Positions 25,781 through 34,571 of a stretch of 64,000 nt of DNA are shown here, in pieces. The first letter of the stretch is position 1. Every line of letters starts with the position of its first letter. Origin of the DNA: Thermogemmatispora sp042408735 (lineage in GTDB: Bacteria > Chloroflexota > Ktedonobacteria > Ktedonobacterales > Ktedonobacteraceae); contig NZ_JBHOQV010000093.1 of NCBI RefSeq assembly GCF_042408735.1, forward strand, positions 37,699-101,698, read 5' to 3'. The notes under the pieces are model-generated. The model saw nothing but the letters and a program-made list of their open reading frames with translations. It ran no database searches and had not been told where the DNA came from. Both the position numbers and the translations under genes were made by a program.

Positions 25781-27499
25781 TTATGTTCCCGAGACGGGAT
25801 GCTGCTCGTGCTCGCTGGCTGCGGGCGCATGGGAAACAGCGGTGGAGGTTGCCGCAACACCCAGGTAGGCCTGCTGCAGCGCCGGGTGGGCGCGTACCTG
25901 ATCCGGCGTACCGCAGAAGACGACTCGCCCCCGTTCCAGGACGTAGACCCGGTTGGCTACTGCCAGTGAACGCTGGACATGCTGTTCGATGAGGACGACG
26001 CTGATCCCCCAGGCCAGGATACGCGGCAGGGCAGCAAAGAGCTGGTCGACGACCGCTGGCGCCAGCCCCAGCGATAGCTCGTCTAGCAGCAGCAGGCGAG
26101 GCTCTGCCATCAAGGCCCGTCCGATGGCGACCATCTGTTGTTGCCCTCCCGAGAGGCGTCCCGCGTGGCTCTCGGCCCGCTCGCGCAGGACTGGAAAGAG
26201 ATCGTAGACTCGCTCCAGGCGCTGGGCGAAGCTGGTAGTGGCTCCATGGGCGGCGTAGGCGGCGCTCAGCTCCAGATTCTCACGCACTGTCTGCTCGCGG
26301 AAGAGCCGCCGCCCTTCATGACAGAGGGCAATGCCCAGGCGGGCCCGCCGATGAGCGGGCTGGCGAGTGATGTCCTGGCCGGCAAAGAGGATGCGGCCTT
26401 CGCTCACGGGCACCAGACCGCTGATGGCCTGGGTCAGAGTGGTCTTGCCAGCTCCGTTGGCTCCCACAACCGCCACGATCTCCCCCTCCCCCACGCTGAA
26501 GTCCAGGGAGCGCAGGGCGCGCAGCTTGCCGTAGTCGACGCTGAGGCGCTGCACGTCGAGCAGCGGCGGCGGGGAAGGCCGAACCGCCGCCGTCGACGTA
26601 GCTCGGGCAGAAGGGAGAGGTTGTCTGCTGCCGCTGCTGCTTTGGCCCCCTCCGGTGAGGGAGCCGGCGGCCTCGCGCTCGCGGGCGGCGCCCTGGGTCG
26701 ATACCGGCGCCGGCGGCTGCGCTGCCTGTTCGCTGCCCAGGTAGACGGCGATCACCTCGGGATGGCGAGCGATCTCTTCAGGACTCCCTTCGGCGATCTT
26801 GCGCCCCCAGTCCAGCACAATGACGCGGTTGGCTAAGGCTCGCACCACCGCCTGGACGTGCTCAACGAGGATGATGGTCACGCCGCGCGCATGGATGGAG
26901 GCGATGAGGTGGGTGATCTCGTCGACCTCCTGGCCTACCAGGCCGGCGGCCACCTCGTCCAGCAGCAGCAGCCGTGGCTGCAGGGCCAGGGCGCGGGCCA
27001 GCTCCAGGCGCTTGAGGTCGAGTAAGGCCAGAGAGCCAGCCTGTCGATCTTTGCGGTCAAGCAGGCCGCAGAGGCGCAAGATTTCTTCGGCGTCCTCGGC
27101 GAGGTGCCGCCGACCCTGGGTCTCGTTCCGCCGGGCATGGACGGGGATCAGGACGTTTTGCAGCACGGTCATACGTCCGAAAGGGCGCGGGATTTGATGG
27201 GCGCGCCCGATACCGAGGCGCGCGATGGCGTAGGCGGGCAGGCGGTCCAGACGCTGCCCGGCAAAGAGGATCTCCCCTTCGCTGACGCGCTGGGCCCCAG
27301 AAATGAGGCTCAGGAGGGTGCTTTTGCCCGCTCCATTAGGCCCAATGACGCCGAGCAGCTCGCCGCTGCGTACTTCGAAACTGATATCGTTGAGGGCCGT
27401 GACGCCCCCGAAGCGCCTGGTTACATGACGCAGCACCAGCAACGGGACCGCTTCAGGCTGCTGCCGGTCCTCGCCAACAGTGGAAGCTGCTTGCATCAT
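25781..27499 (-). CDS. Fused LivG-LivF ABC transporter ATP-binding protein
   Basis: One 572-residue polypeptide holds both ATPases that are usually separate LivG and LivF. Domain 1 (about 20-250) has Walker A GPNGAGKST (53-61) and Walker B RLLLLDEVAAGL, but its signature loop reads LALLDLKRLE instead of an LSxGQ-type motif. After a Ser/Ala/Pro-rich linker (about 255-315), domain 2 has Walker A GANGAGKTT, a normal LSGGQQQMVAIGRAL signature and LLLLDELSLGLAP. The fusion fixes a heterodimeric ATPase with one degenerate and one canonical signature. It lies between the SDR and the binding-protein genes. Confidence 0.93.
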   Translation of the reverse strand: MMQAASTVGEDRQQPEAVPLLVLRHVTRRFGGVTALNDISFEVRSGELLGVIGPNGAGKSTLLSLISGAQRVSEGEILFAGQRLDRLPAYAIARLGIGRAHQIPRPFGRMTVLQNVLIPVHARRNETQGRRHLAEDAEEILRLCGLLDRKDRQAGSLALLDLKRLELARALALQPRLLLLDEVAAGLVGQEVDEITHLIASIHARGVTIILVEHVQAVVRALANRVIVLDWGRKIAEGSPEEIARHPEVIAVYLGSEQAAQPPAPVSTQGAAREREAAGSLTGGGQSSSGSRQPLPSARATSTAAVRPSPPPLLDVQRLSVDYGKLRALRSLDFSVGEGEIVAVVGANGAGKTTLTQAISGLVPVSEGRILFAGQDITRQPAHRRARLGIALCHEGRRLFREQTVRENLELSAAYAAHGATTSFAQRLERVYDLFPVLRERAESHAGRLSGGQQQMVAIGRALMAEPRLLLLDELSLGLAPAVVDQLFAALPRILAWGISVVLIEQHVQRSLAVANRVYVLERGRVVFCGTPDQVRAHPALQQAYLGVAATSTAVSHAPAASEHEQHPVSGT

Positions 27500-27612
27500 G
27501 CCCCTCCCTCTCTTGTGGCTTGCCTCGCGTGCTGTCGCTGTCGCTCGCTGGCTTCGCTCTGCTGTTCTTGCTCGCCGGCTCGCTGACCGGCCTGTTCCTG
27601 TCAGACGATGCC

Positions 27613-28374
27613 CTAGAAGGCGCTGGCTCCGCCGTCAACGGCGAAATCGGCCCCGGTGACCCACGAGGATTCGTCGGAGGCTAGATAGATGGCGCAGAAG
27701 ACTACGTCGTCCGGCGTGCCAATCCGTTTGAGCATCAGCTTGCGCATGATGCCATCCAAAGCCCCGGAGGAGATGGCCCACTCGGTTTGCGGTGTACGAA
27801 TCAGGGCCGGCGAAATGGTGTTGGCGCGTATGCCGTATTTGCCCCCCTCGGCAGCAAGCTGGCGCGTCATGGCGATAACGGCCCCTTTGCTGGCGGCGTG
27901 GGCCAGACCGGGCACATCCTCGCTGCCAAACTTGGCGGAGACGGAACCAACGTTGATAATGGAGCCTCCTCCCCGGGCAATGAGATGGGGCCAGGCAGCT
28001 TTGCACATGTAGTAGACGGTATCCAGCTCGCTGCGCAGGGTATCCTGCCACATGCGGGTTGTCATCTGCTCGATCGGCGCGATCCAGGCCGTGCCTGCGT
28101 TGTTGTAGAGGATGTCGAGGCCACCATAGGTGCTGACCGCCAGCTCGACGACTCGCTGGGCCTGCTCGGGATCGCTCAGGTCGCAGGGGTGCAGCGAGAC
28201 CATCTCGCCGCCAGCTTCCCGCACCAGGCGAACGGTCTCTTCGGCGCCCGCGACGTTGAGGTCGCAGCCAACAACTTTGCAGCCTTCGGCAGCAAAGCGC
28301 AGGGCGGCCACACGTCCCTGACCGCTGGCCGTCCCGGTGATGATCGCGACTTTGCCTTCGAGTCGTCCGCTCAT
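27613..28374 (-). CDS. SDR family oxidoreductase with catalytic Tyr replaced by His
   Basis: The start is the ATG at 28374, with GGGAGGAG 7 nt upstream. The 253-residue Rossmann protein has the NAD(P) loop TGTASGQGRVAALRF, DILYNNAGTAW and the active-site Ser in NVGSVSAKFG. Where classical SDRs have YxxxK, it reads HAASK (GLAHAASKGAVIAMTR), so the general-base Tyr is His; the codon is CAC and there is no sign of frameshift. The C-terminal end WVTGADFAVDGGAS is standard. It is the first gene behind promoter element A (28508-28577) and would be co-transcribed with the Liv-type transporter and FAA hydrolase. Activity may be altered. Confidence 0.92.
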   Translation of the reverse strand: MSGRLEGKVAIITGTASGQGRVAALRFAAEGCKVVGCDLNVAGAEETVRLVREAGGEMVSLHPCDLSDPEQAQRVVELAVSTYGGLDILYNNAGTAWIAPIEQMTTRMWQDTLRSELDTVYYMCKAAWPHLIARGGGSIINVGSVSAKFGSEDVPGLAHAASKGAVIAMTRQLAAEGGKYGIRANTISPALIRTPQTEWAISSGALDGIMRKLMLKRIGTPDDVVFCAIYLASDESSWVTGADFAVDGGASAF

Positions 28375-28507
28375 TGTCTGCTCCTCCCACATGGTTGTGC
28401 GCCTGCTTATTCCCTTACCTTTACCTTACCTGGCGCACTCAGGCCGGCAGGCCACTTGCCGGGTCAGTCCGCCTTTTCGTGACCGGCCTGTGACTGTGCC
28501 TTTCCTG

Positions 28508-28577
28508 CAGTGTATGGGAGGCGTAGGACAAAATCACTACCACTCGCTTCCGTTTTTCCTTTCCGGTCGCTTCCGGT
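28508..28577 (-). promoter_or_regulatory. Island promoter element, copy A (drives the SDR-transporter unit)
   Basis: Read on the minus strand: two GGAAGC boxes 23 bp apart (ending at 28574 and 28551), TAGTGA (28534-28539) exactly 12 bp after the second box, then 19 variable bases and TACACT (28509-28514). The same layout recurs at 28715-28783, 34439-34509 and 38446-38517. The start point would be about 128 nt upstream of the SDR ATG. Confidence 0.75.
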
Positions 28578-28714
28578 TCGGAAGAGGCCCCAACGGAGCC
28601 TCTTTTCTCTCCGACCGAAGGCCCGCTCGCCCCCTCTCTTCTCCACGTTTGCCCCTTGCAGCCGAACCTGAGCGGGGCCGCCAGGCGCCAGGCCAGACAG
28701 GCTGGCGCTTCTGG

Positions 28715-28783
28715 CGGGAAGCGAGCGGAAGAGGAAGTCGGAAGCAAGTGGTAGTGATTTTCTCGTCCAGCTCGGCTACACTG
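28715..28783 (+). promoter_or_regulatory. Island promoter element, copy B (drives the FAD oxidase)
   Basis: On the plus strand: GGAAGC boxes starting at 28717 and 28740 (23 bp apart), TAGTGA (28752-28757), 19 variable bases, TACACT (28777-28782). It is divergent from copy A; 137 nt separate the two. The start point would be about 310 nt upstream of the oxidase ATG. Confidence 0.75.
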
Positions 28784-29099
28784 CCTGATCGAGGACAGGT
28801 CGCTAGCCTTCGTCGACGGGCCTTCCTTCCCCTGGTGCGGGTTTACTCCTCTCACCGCCCGGGAGAGGCAGTTAGCAGGGCAAGGCCCCGTTGGCGCAGG
28901 GAGGAGCCGCGGCCTGTCCCGCCGCACCGGCGCGCCCGGACCGGTGCGCCAGGGGATAAGTTTGCAAGACCAAGCGTTGCAGGCAGAGGAGAGGTCTGGA
29001 TGCCATGCGCAGAGTAGACCGTCTTTGTTATTTTCTTCGGAGGGTTGTTGTGAGCCAGAGCCAGGGTCAGAGAGGAGCCTGAGGAGAAAGGTAGGGGAT
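28784..29099 (+). other. Long untranslated leader of the FAD oxidase gene
   Basis: Just over 300 nt between promoter copy B and the ATG at 29100. I see GC-rich sequence and no supported gene. The oxidase reading frame remains open back to 28944, but that part is Gln/Ser/Arg-rich and unlike the family, so I treat it as leader. Confidence 0.45.
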
Positions 29100-30512
29100 A
29101 TGAGCGAGCCGAGCAAGCAGAACAACGGAGGAAGGCCGGCGGCCCTGCAGGGCCGTCTCTTTTGGCGGGGCCAGCCCGGTTACGAAGAGGCGCGCTGTGG
29201 ACGCATCTTCAACGGACGCCGACCCGCGCGCTATCCCGCCGCCATTCTGATGGCCACCAGCGAAGAGGACGTGGTGGCCGGAGTTCGCCTGGCCCGCGAG
29301 CAAGGGCTGAAAGTCTCGGTGCGCGCCGGTGGCCATAGCTGGGCCGCCTGGAGTCTGCGCGACGATGCCTTGCTGATCGATCTCGGAGGACTACGCCAGA
29401 TCGAGCTGGACCGCGAGGCCGGGATCATGCGCGTCAGCCCGGCAGTCACGGGAAGCGAGCTGAACAACCTGCTCACGCAGCAGGGCCTGATGTTCCCTGG
29501 GGGACACTGTCCCGATGTCGGTCTGGGCGGCTTCCTCCTGCAGGGAGGCATGGGCTGGAACTGTCGCGGCTGGGGCTGGGCTTGCCAGCGCGTGGCGGCC
29601 ATCGACGTGGTGACCGCCGAGGGCGAGCTGTTGCACGCCGACGAGCACGAGCACGCCGACCTGCTCTGGGCGGCCCGCGGGGCTGGTCCTGGTTTCTTTG
29701 CTATCGTGACCCGCTTCTACCTGCGGGTGCGCCCTCTGCCGGCGGCCCTGACGCGCAGCAGCTTTTTCTATCCCGCCGCCCTCTTTGACGAGGTCATGGG
29801 CTGGCTCTACGAGATTCACCCCCGACTGGCCCCTAGCGTCGAGGTTGTGGCCGTCGGCATGGGCAGCGGCGGCGATCTGACAGGCACGGCGGCCCCGCTG
29901 CTGCTGGTCCAGGGCCTGAGCTTCGCCGAGTCGCCTGCCGAGGCTCGCGAGGCCCTGGCTCCTTTCGAGAGCTGCCCGGCACGTGAGCGCGCCCTGCTGG
30001 CCCAGACAATGGTGCCGACCACACTGGCCGCCGAATATGCCGAGCAGCGACGCGCCAACCCGAAAGAGCATCGCTATGCCGTCGACAACGCCTGGCTGAA
30101 TGCGCCGGCGCCTGCGGCCATTCCTGCCCTGCGCGAGGCCTTCGTCAGTTTGCCGACACCTCAGTCCTTTTCGCTCTGGTTCGGCATGGCCCCCCTCCAC
30201 CCCCTGCCCGATATGGCGCTCTCGCTCCAGGCCGACGTCTACTTCGCCAGCTACGTGGTCTGGCAGCAGCCCGAGGATGATGCCCGCTGTCGCCGCTGGC
30301 TGACCGAGCAGATGGGCCGTATCGAACCACTGAGCGAGGGCCTCTTCCTGGCCGACTCCGACTTCACAACACGCGCCGCACGTTTCATGGAGGAGAGCCA
30401 CTGGCAGCGTCTGCAGGCGCTGCGCGCTCGCTACGATCCGACGGGCCTTTTCCACGCTTACCTGATCAATCCCGAGACCCCCATCAACACGAACGCCTGG
30501 AACCCGTCTTGA
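29100..30512 (+). CDS. FAD-dependent oxidase, berberine-bridge-enzyme (BBE)-like
   Basis: The start is taken at the ATG at 29100 (SEPSKQNNGG follows), giving 470 residues. The PCMH-type FAD domain contains SVRAGGHSWAAW, whose His89 should carry the 8-alpha-histidyl FAD link, and MFPGGHCPDVGLGGFLLQGG, whose Cys147 should carry the second, 6-S-cysteinyl link. The substrate domain follows and ends YDPTGLFHAYLINPETPIN, the usual BBE C-terminus. Bicovalent flavoenzymes oxidise sugars, alkaloids and phenolic compounds with O2. The gene is expressed from promoter copy B and stands alone as a transcript, ended by the stem-loop at 30640-30680. Confidence 0.9.
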   Translation: MSEPSKQNNGGRPAALQGRLFWRGQPGYEEARCGRIFNGRRPARYPAAILMATSEEDVVAGVRLAREQGLKVSVRAGGHSWAAWSLRDDALLIDLGGLRQIELDREAGIMRVSPAVTGSELNNLLTQQGLMFPGGHCPDVGLGGFLLQGGMGWNCRGWGWACQRVAAIDVVTAEGELLHADEHEHADLLWAARGAGPGFFAIVTRFYLRVRPLPAALTRSSFFYPAALFDEVMGWLYEIHPRLAPSVEVVAVGMGSGGDLTGTAAPLLLVQGLSFAESPAEAREALAPFESCPARERALLAQTMVPTTLAAEYAEQRRANPKEHRYAVDNAWLNAPAPAAIPALREAFVSLPTPQSFSLWFGMAPLHPLPDMALSLQADVYFASYVVWQQPEDDARCRRWLTEQMGRIEPLSEGLFLADSDFTTRAARFMEESHWQRLQALRARYDPTGLFHAYLINPETPINTNAWNPS

Positions 30513-30639
30513 GTGAGAGCAGCCAGGGCCACCGGCCCAGCCAACCCCAGCCCCCGCAAAGGTCAACTGCCAGGCAGGCCGTCGAGAGACCCTGGGCTGG
30601 GGAGGCCCTGGCCACGACTGGCCCTCGCAAGCAAGCGGA

Positions 30640-30680
30640 AGCGGACGGCGCAGTCTGGTTGTCAGACGGCACCGTCCGCT
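30640..30680. terminator. Nested stem-loop terminator between convergent genes
   Basis: AGCGGACGG (30640-30648) pairs perfectly with CCGTCCGCT (30672-30680). Inside the loop GTCTG and CAGAC form a second stem. It lies between the FAD oxidase (ends 30512) and the amidohydrolase (ends 30711) and has no long T-tract, so it may act in both directions. Confidence 0.6.
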
Positions 30681-30710
30681 GAGGACCATAGGGAGAAGAG
30701 AGTCTGCAGC

Positions 30711-31709
30711 TCAGTCCCCCGGCCGAAGGCCAAGGAGGTCGGTGTGCCCCTGCAAAATGCACTGCTGCTCTTGAGGCGCTAGCCCGGCGCCAAAGAGGGC
30801 GACAGGCTCGCGCGTTCCCATGTCGAAAGGCCAGTCGGAGCCGAGAACCACGCGCTCGGCCCCCAGAAGAGCCACCAGATAGCGCAGCGGCTGCGCCCCG
30901 TGCACCAGCGAGTCTACATAGATGCGGCGCAGCAGAGCCAGCGGCGTTTCACCCAGATGGGCCAGCTCGGGTCGGACACGCGCCCCATGCTGCCAGCGCC
31001 CGATTACGAAGGGGGCCACGCCGCCACCGTGGGCCGCCACAAAGCGAATCTGCGGATAGCGCTCCACCACGCCTCCAAAGAGCAGTGAGGCCAGGGCAAA
31101 GGCCGTCTCCGCTGGATTGCCCAGCAGATTGCGCAGATAGTAGCGCGTCAGCCGTTCAGCCCCCAAAACCTCCAGCGGATGAATAAAGACCAGGGCCTGG
31201 CGCGCCGCCAGAGCCTGCCAGACCGGCTCTAGTTCGGGTGCATCGAGATTCCAGGCATTGACACGCGTTAGGATCTCGACACCGGCAAGCTGGAGCCGAT
31301 CCATCAGATAGGCGATCTCCTCAACGGCCCGCTCCGGGTCCTGCAGGGGAGCCAGGCCCAGGCCGTGGAAAGTACGAGGATAGCGATGCACCACGGCTGC
31401 GATAGCCTCGTTTTGCTCGCGCAGGAGAGGAGCCGCCTCGGCTCCCGGCAACTCGTAGAAGGCCATGAAGGGCGGCGGCGAGAGCACCTGCAGATCCACC
31501 CCGGCCCTGGCCAGCAGCTCCAGCCGCCTATCGAGATCGTAAAACTCCTCGGGCTGGCAGGCACTGCCAAGCGGCTGCCCGCCGGTCTCCAGCACTGTCT
31601 CCCTGCCTTCCCTGCGCCAGCGAGCACCAAGGATGCGCCCATCAGGGGCCTGGGCATGCATCTCAAGATGCTCGCGCGCCAAATAATGGGCATGGAAATC
31701 GATAATCAT
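30711..31709 (-). CDS. Amidohydrolase-2 family protein (ACMSD-like decarboxylase/hydrolase)
   Basis: The 332-residue metallo-barrel begins MIIDFHAHY (HxH metal pair His6/His8). Further likely metal and catalytic positions are in LVFIHPLEVLGAERL, FVAAHGGGVAPFVIGRW and VLGSDWPFDMG, the order found in 2-amino-3-carboxymuconate-6-semialdehyde decarboxylase and gamma-resorcylate decarboxylase relatives. Such enzymes decarboxylate or hydrolyse ring-cleavage products. It is the last gene of the unit that starts with the extradiol dioxygenase and flavin monooxygenase, which supports a role downstream of ring opening; the exact substrate is unknown. Confidence 0.88.
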   Translation of the reverse strand: MIIDFHAHYLAREHLEMHAQAPDGRILGARWRREGRETVLETGGQPLGSACQPEEFYDLDRRLELLARAGVDLQVLSPPPFMAFYELPGAEAAPLLREQNEAIAAVVHRYPRTFHGLGLAPLQDPERAVEEIAYLMDRLQLAGVEILTRVNAWNLDAPELEPVWQALAARQALVFIHPLEVLGAERLTRYYLRNLLGNPAETAFALASLLFGGVVERYPQIRFVAAHGGGVAPFVIGRWQHGARVRPELAHLGETPLALLRRIYVDSLVHGAQPLRYLVALLGAERVVLGSDWPFDMGTREPVALFGAGLAPQEQQCILQGHTDLLGLRPGD

Positions 31710-31825
31710 CAGACAGCTACTCTCCCGGTTTGAGTAAGCGGTTCCCGCTCTCGGAAGGGATCAGATCGGATCAGGCCACCCATCCGTCGGCCAGGCACCG
31801 GGCCAGTTGTTTGGCAGGTTCCCAC

Positions 31826-32965
31826 TCAGATTGGGGCGGCAGCAATCTCGAACGAGCGGCGCGTCAGGCCCTCCACGTCGGCATCGGGAACCTGGTCGCG
31901 CTCCCACTGACTGAGCTGAGAGGAAATCTCTACCAGGGCCTTGCAGCGCTCGTAGCGTCGCTGCATAAAGCGTTCCAGAGCCTGCGGCAGCGGATCGCCG
32001 CTTGCCACCTCTTCGGCCAGCACGATGGCGTCCTCGATGGCCATCGCCGCTCCCTGAGCGACATGGGCCGTCATGGCGTGGGCCGCATCGCCGATCAGCA
32101 GGACGCGCCCGCGATACCAGGGCGGAGGCAGGAGCAGGGTCTCGAAGGGGCGATAGATCACCTCCGACTCATCGGTGATATAGCGATCGCGCACCAGAGC
32201 CACCGGTCCCCCAAAGGGAGCCAGCCGCTCACGATAGGCTGCCGGCAAGCACTCGCGCGGGAAGCGCGGCGGCGGCCCCGGCGGAGGTGTCTCCACCAGC
32301 AGGATGTACATCAGATCGGGAGCCAAAGGAATAAAGCCGGCCTTGCCATAGGGGCCGCCCTCGAAGAGCCAGCCGGTCGTCACTTCGGGCAGGCGCGGCA
32401 CATTGCAGCGCCAGCAGACCTGGCCCACGTAGGTCGGCTGGTACTCGGAACCGAAGACCAGGCGGCGCATCAGCGATTTGAGACCATCGGCTCCGACGAC
32501 CAGATCGTAGCTGGCAAAGGAGCCATCGGAGAAAGTCACCATGACCTCGCTGTCGGACTGCGCCAGGGTGGCCACCGTCAGGCCCAGGCGGATCGCCGCT
32601 CCGGACTGGCGTACGGCGTCCTGCAGAATCGCGTGCAGGCGCGAGCGGGTCAGGCCATTGCCTGGGGGATAGCGTGGCCCGGCAATCTGGGGCTGAGGAA
32701 CCTCGAAGAGAAAGGTTCCCTGGTGATCGTAGAAGCGAACACCCCCCATCGGGTGCCCGGCGGCGATGCACTTCTCGGCCAGGCCAATGCGGTCGAGGGC
32801 CCGCAGGGCGTTGCCCTGCTGGATAATCCCCACGCCATAGACAGACCACTGGGGATTAAGCTCGACTACCTCAACCTCGCAGCCGATCTGCCGCAGCGCC
32901 ACTGCCGCCGTCAGGCCAGAGATGCCGCCGCCGACAATCAATATCTTCTGCGCGCTTCTGTCCAT
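31826..32965 (-). CDS. FAD-dependent aromatic-ring monooxygenase (salicylate-hydroxylase-like)
   Basis: The 379-residue product has the dinucleotide-binding ILIVGGGISGLTAAVAL at the N-terminus, the class A monooxygenase DG motif in LVVGADGLKSLMRR and the GD motif in LIGDAAHAMTAHVAQGAAM. Length and motif order fit single-component FAD/NAD(P)H hydroxylases such as salicylate or 6-hydroxynicotinate hydroxylase. It would hydroxylate the ring before cleavage by the extradiol dioxygenase encoded just upstream. I use the ATG at 32965 with GGAG 9 nt before it; an in-frame ATG at 32980 adds five residues. Confidence 0.9.
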   Translation of the reverse strand: MDRSAQKILIVGGGISGLTAAVALRQIGCEVEVVELNPQWSVYGVGIIQQGNALRALDRIGLAEKCIAAGHPMGGVRFYDHQGTFLFEVPQPQIAGPRYPPGNGLTRSRLHAILQDAVRQSGAAIRLGLTVATLAQSDSEVMVTFSDGSFASYDLVVGADGLKSLMRRLVFGSEYQPTYVGQVCWRCNVPRLPEVTTGWLFEGGPYGKAGFIPLAPDLMYILLVETPPPGPPPRFPRECLPAAYRERLAPFGGPVALVRDRYITDESEVIYRPFETLLLPPPWYRGRVLLIGDAAHAMTAHVAQGAAMAIEDAIVLAEEVASGDPLPQALERFMQRRYERCKALVEISSQLSQWERDQVPDADVEGLTRRSFEIAAAPI

Positions 32966-33022
32966 CGTAGGACACTCCATCCATCTTTCGCTGAGGATTC
33001 TTCCACCGCCCGGACGAGCAGC

Positions 33023-34054
33023 CTAGCCACGCCCACGCTGCCGGAAGGGATTGACCAGGTCCGGATCGACCGGCCTGCCCCCACTGGCCGCCGGCTCAGG
33101 GAAGGAGCCGCCCGGCGCCAGCGGGAAGGATTCCGTCATCGAGTCGGGCATGGCCGCATTGCGGTACATGGTGTTCGATCCCTGCGAGGGTACCCAGCGC
33201 ACTGGCTCCCAGTCGGGAATGTAGTTGCGATAGCCACCTGAGTTCAGCTCAATGCGCATGCCGCCAGGCTCGCGGAAGTAGAGGTAGTATTGCTCCCCCA
33301 TGCCGTGCTGGCCAGGGCCGTACTCCATGCTCAGCCCGGCCTCCAGCAGGATATCGGTGGCCCGCAGGAGGTCCTTGATCTCCGGCAGGAAGAAGGCCAC
33401 GTGATTGAGACGGCCCGGCACCCCCGAAAAGTCAGCCACAAAGCCGAGATCGTGCGACTTCTCGTTGGTGGTGATCTGCGTAAAGACTACGATCTCAGGC
33501 CGCTCATCGGGCACGGTGTACTCCATGAAGCGGAAACCCAGGGTATCGCAATACCAGCGCGTATCTCGCATGACGTCAAGCGAGGCAACGGTGACGTGAT
33601 CGATCTGACGCGGGGCTACACCGCGGCCAGTGAAGCGCTGCGGACGGGGCGGATAGGTCGAGCGGAGCTCGGGCGGCGCCTGGTAGCGATCTACTTCCCA
33701 GAAGAGTTCGTTGAGGTGGCCGCCGGGTCCACGGAAGCGATAAGCCGGCCCATGCCCCGGCCCGCGCTCGATCCAGTGGCCCTGCTGGCCGGCAGCTTCG
33801 ACTTCTTTGACGGCTCGCTCTAGCTCCTCCGGTCCCCAGGTGCGCCAGCCGATGTGCCCCAGCGCCGGCTGCTCGCCCGCGGTGAGCACCAGGCTGTGAT
33901 GGTAGAATTCTCCCCAGCAGCGCAGATAGCATGAGTCACCGACGCGCTCGCTCAGCTCCATTCCCATCAGCTCTGTAAAGAAGCGCAGGGAATCCTCCAG
34001 GGCCGGCGTGATGATCTCCACATGAGCCAGGTGGGCAAGCAGGTGTTTGCTCAT
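33023..34054 (-). CDS. Type I extradiol ring-cleavage dioxygenase (catechol 2,3-dioxygenase-like, VOC fold)
   Basis: The 343-residue protein has two vicinal-oxygen-chelate modules. The C-terminal module keeps the 2-His-1-carboxylate iron ligands: His in QIDHVTVASLD, His in GRLNHVAFFLPE and Glu in GGMRIELNSGGYRNY. The N-terminal module (HLAHVEIITPALEDSLRFF) is the non-catalytic repeat. A 35-residue Pro/Gly-rich tail follows. It should open a dihydroxylated ring next to the hydroxyls, in the cytoplasm. The gene starts the minus-strand unit behind promoter copy C, with flavin monooxygenase and amidohydrolase genes after it. Confidence 0.92.
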   Translation of the reverse strand: MSKHLLAHLAHVEIITPALEDSLRFFTELMGMELSERVGDSCYLRCWGEFYHHSLVLTAGEQPALGHIGWRTWGPEELERAVKEVEAAGQQGHWIERGPGHGPAYRFRGPGGHLNELFWEVDRYQAPPELRSTYPPRPQRFTGRGVAPRQIDHVTVASLDVMRDTRWYCDTLGFRFMEYTVPDERPEIVVFTQITTNEKSHDLGFVADFSGVPGRLNHVAFFLPEIKDLLRATDILLEAGLSMEYGPGQHGMGEQYYLYFREPGGMRIELNSGGYRNYIPDWEPVRWVPSQGSNTMYRNAAMPDSMTESFPLAPGGSFPEPAASGGRPVDPDLVNPFRQRGRG

Positions 34055-34438
34055 GGTCTCCTTCTTTCTTCCTTCGTTCGTTTCTTGCTCTCCTCATCGA
34101 GTGGGTGAGTAGCGGTAGATAGCACAGCCTCACTGGCCGCAAGCAGCCCAGGATTTGTCGCGCGGCGCGGCACGGCACGGCACGGCTCAGGCTCAACTCA
34201 GCGGCCCGTTCAGCGAGCCAGGCCGGAAGAGGCCGCCCTTGATTGACGCTCAGCCAGTTCTGTGCTACCATAACAGCCAGGAAGCCGCTGAGTACCCGTC
34301 GTGCCGCTCACAACGCTGTGAAAGGACCGCTCTTCTCGCTGGCTGGCAAGCGGCGGGCCTCGGGGTCAGTGCCTGACCGAAGGCTGGGCCTGGTGTAGAG
34401 ATCCGTCGTTTCTCCCCCCTGTTCGCCAGACTCGCTCA
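34055..34438 (-). other. Long untranslated leader between promoter copy C and the dioxygenase gene
   Basis: About 380 nt without a supported gene. It contains a CGGCAC/CACGGC simple repeat near 34165-34185 (GGCACGGCACGGCACGG-like). No RNA family is recognised. Confidence 0.4.
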
Positions 34439-34509
34439 CAGTGTAGCGAAGGGTGGGAGAAAGATCACTACCACTCGCTTCCGCTTTTCTCTTTCCGGTT
34501 GCTTCCGGT
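34439..34509 (-). promoter_or_regulatory. Island promoter element, copy C (drives the dioxygenase unit)
   Basis: On the minus strand: GGAAGC boxes ending at 34506 and 34482 (24 bp apart), TAGTGA (34465-34470) 12 bp after the second, 19 variable bases, TACACT (34440-34445). It fires away from the STAND regulator gene, whose GTG lies 63 nt beyond the other end of the element. Confidence 0.75.
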
Positions 34510-34571
34510 GAGGGAAAGCGCTCGCTGCGCACTGTCCAACGCAAGGACATCGCCTTGGGGAGCACGATGCC

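Noticed and set aside
28944..29099. N-terminal extension of the FAD oxidase to 28944.
   Set aside because: The composition is not that of a signal peptide or FAD domain, and the ATG at 29100 starts the family-like sequence.
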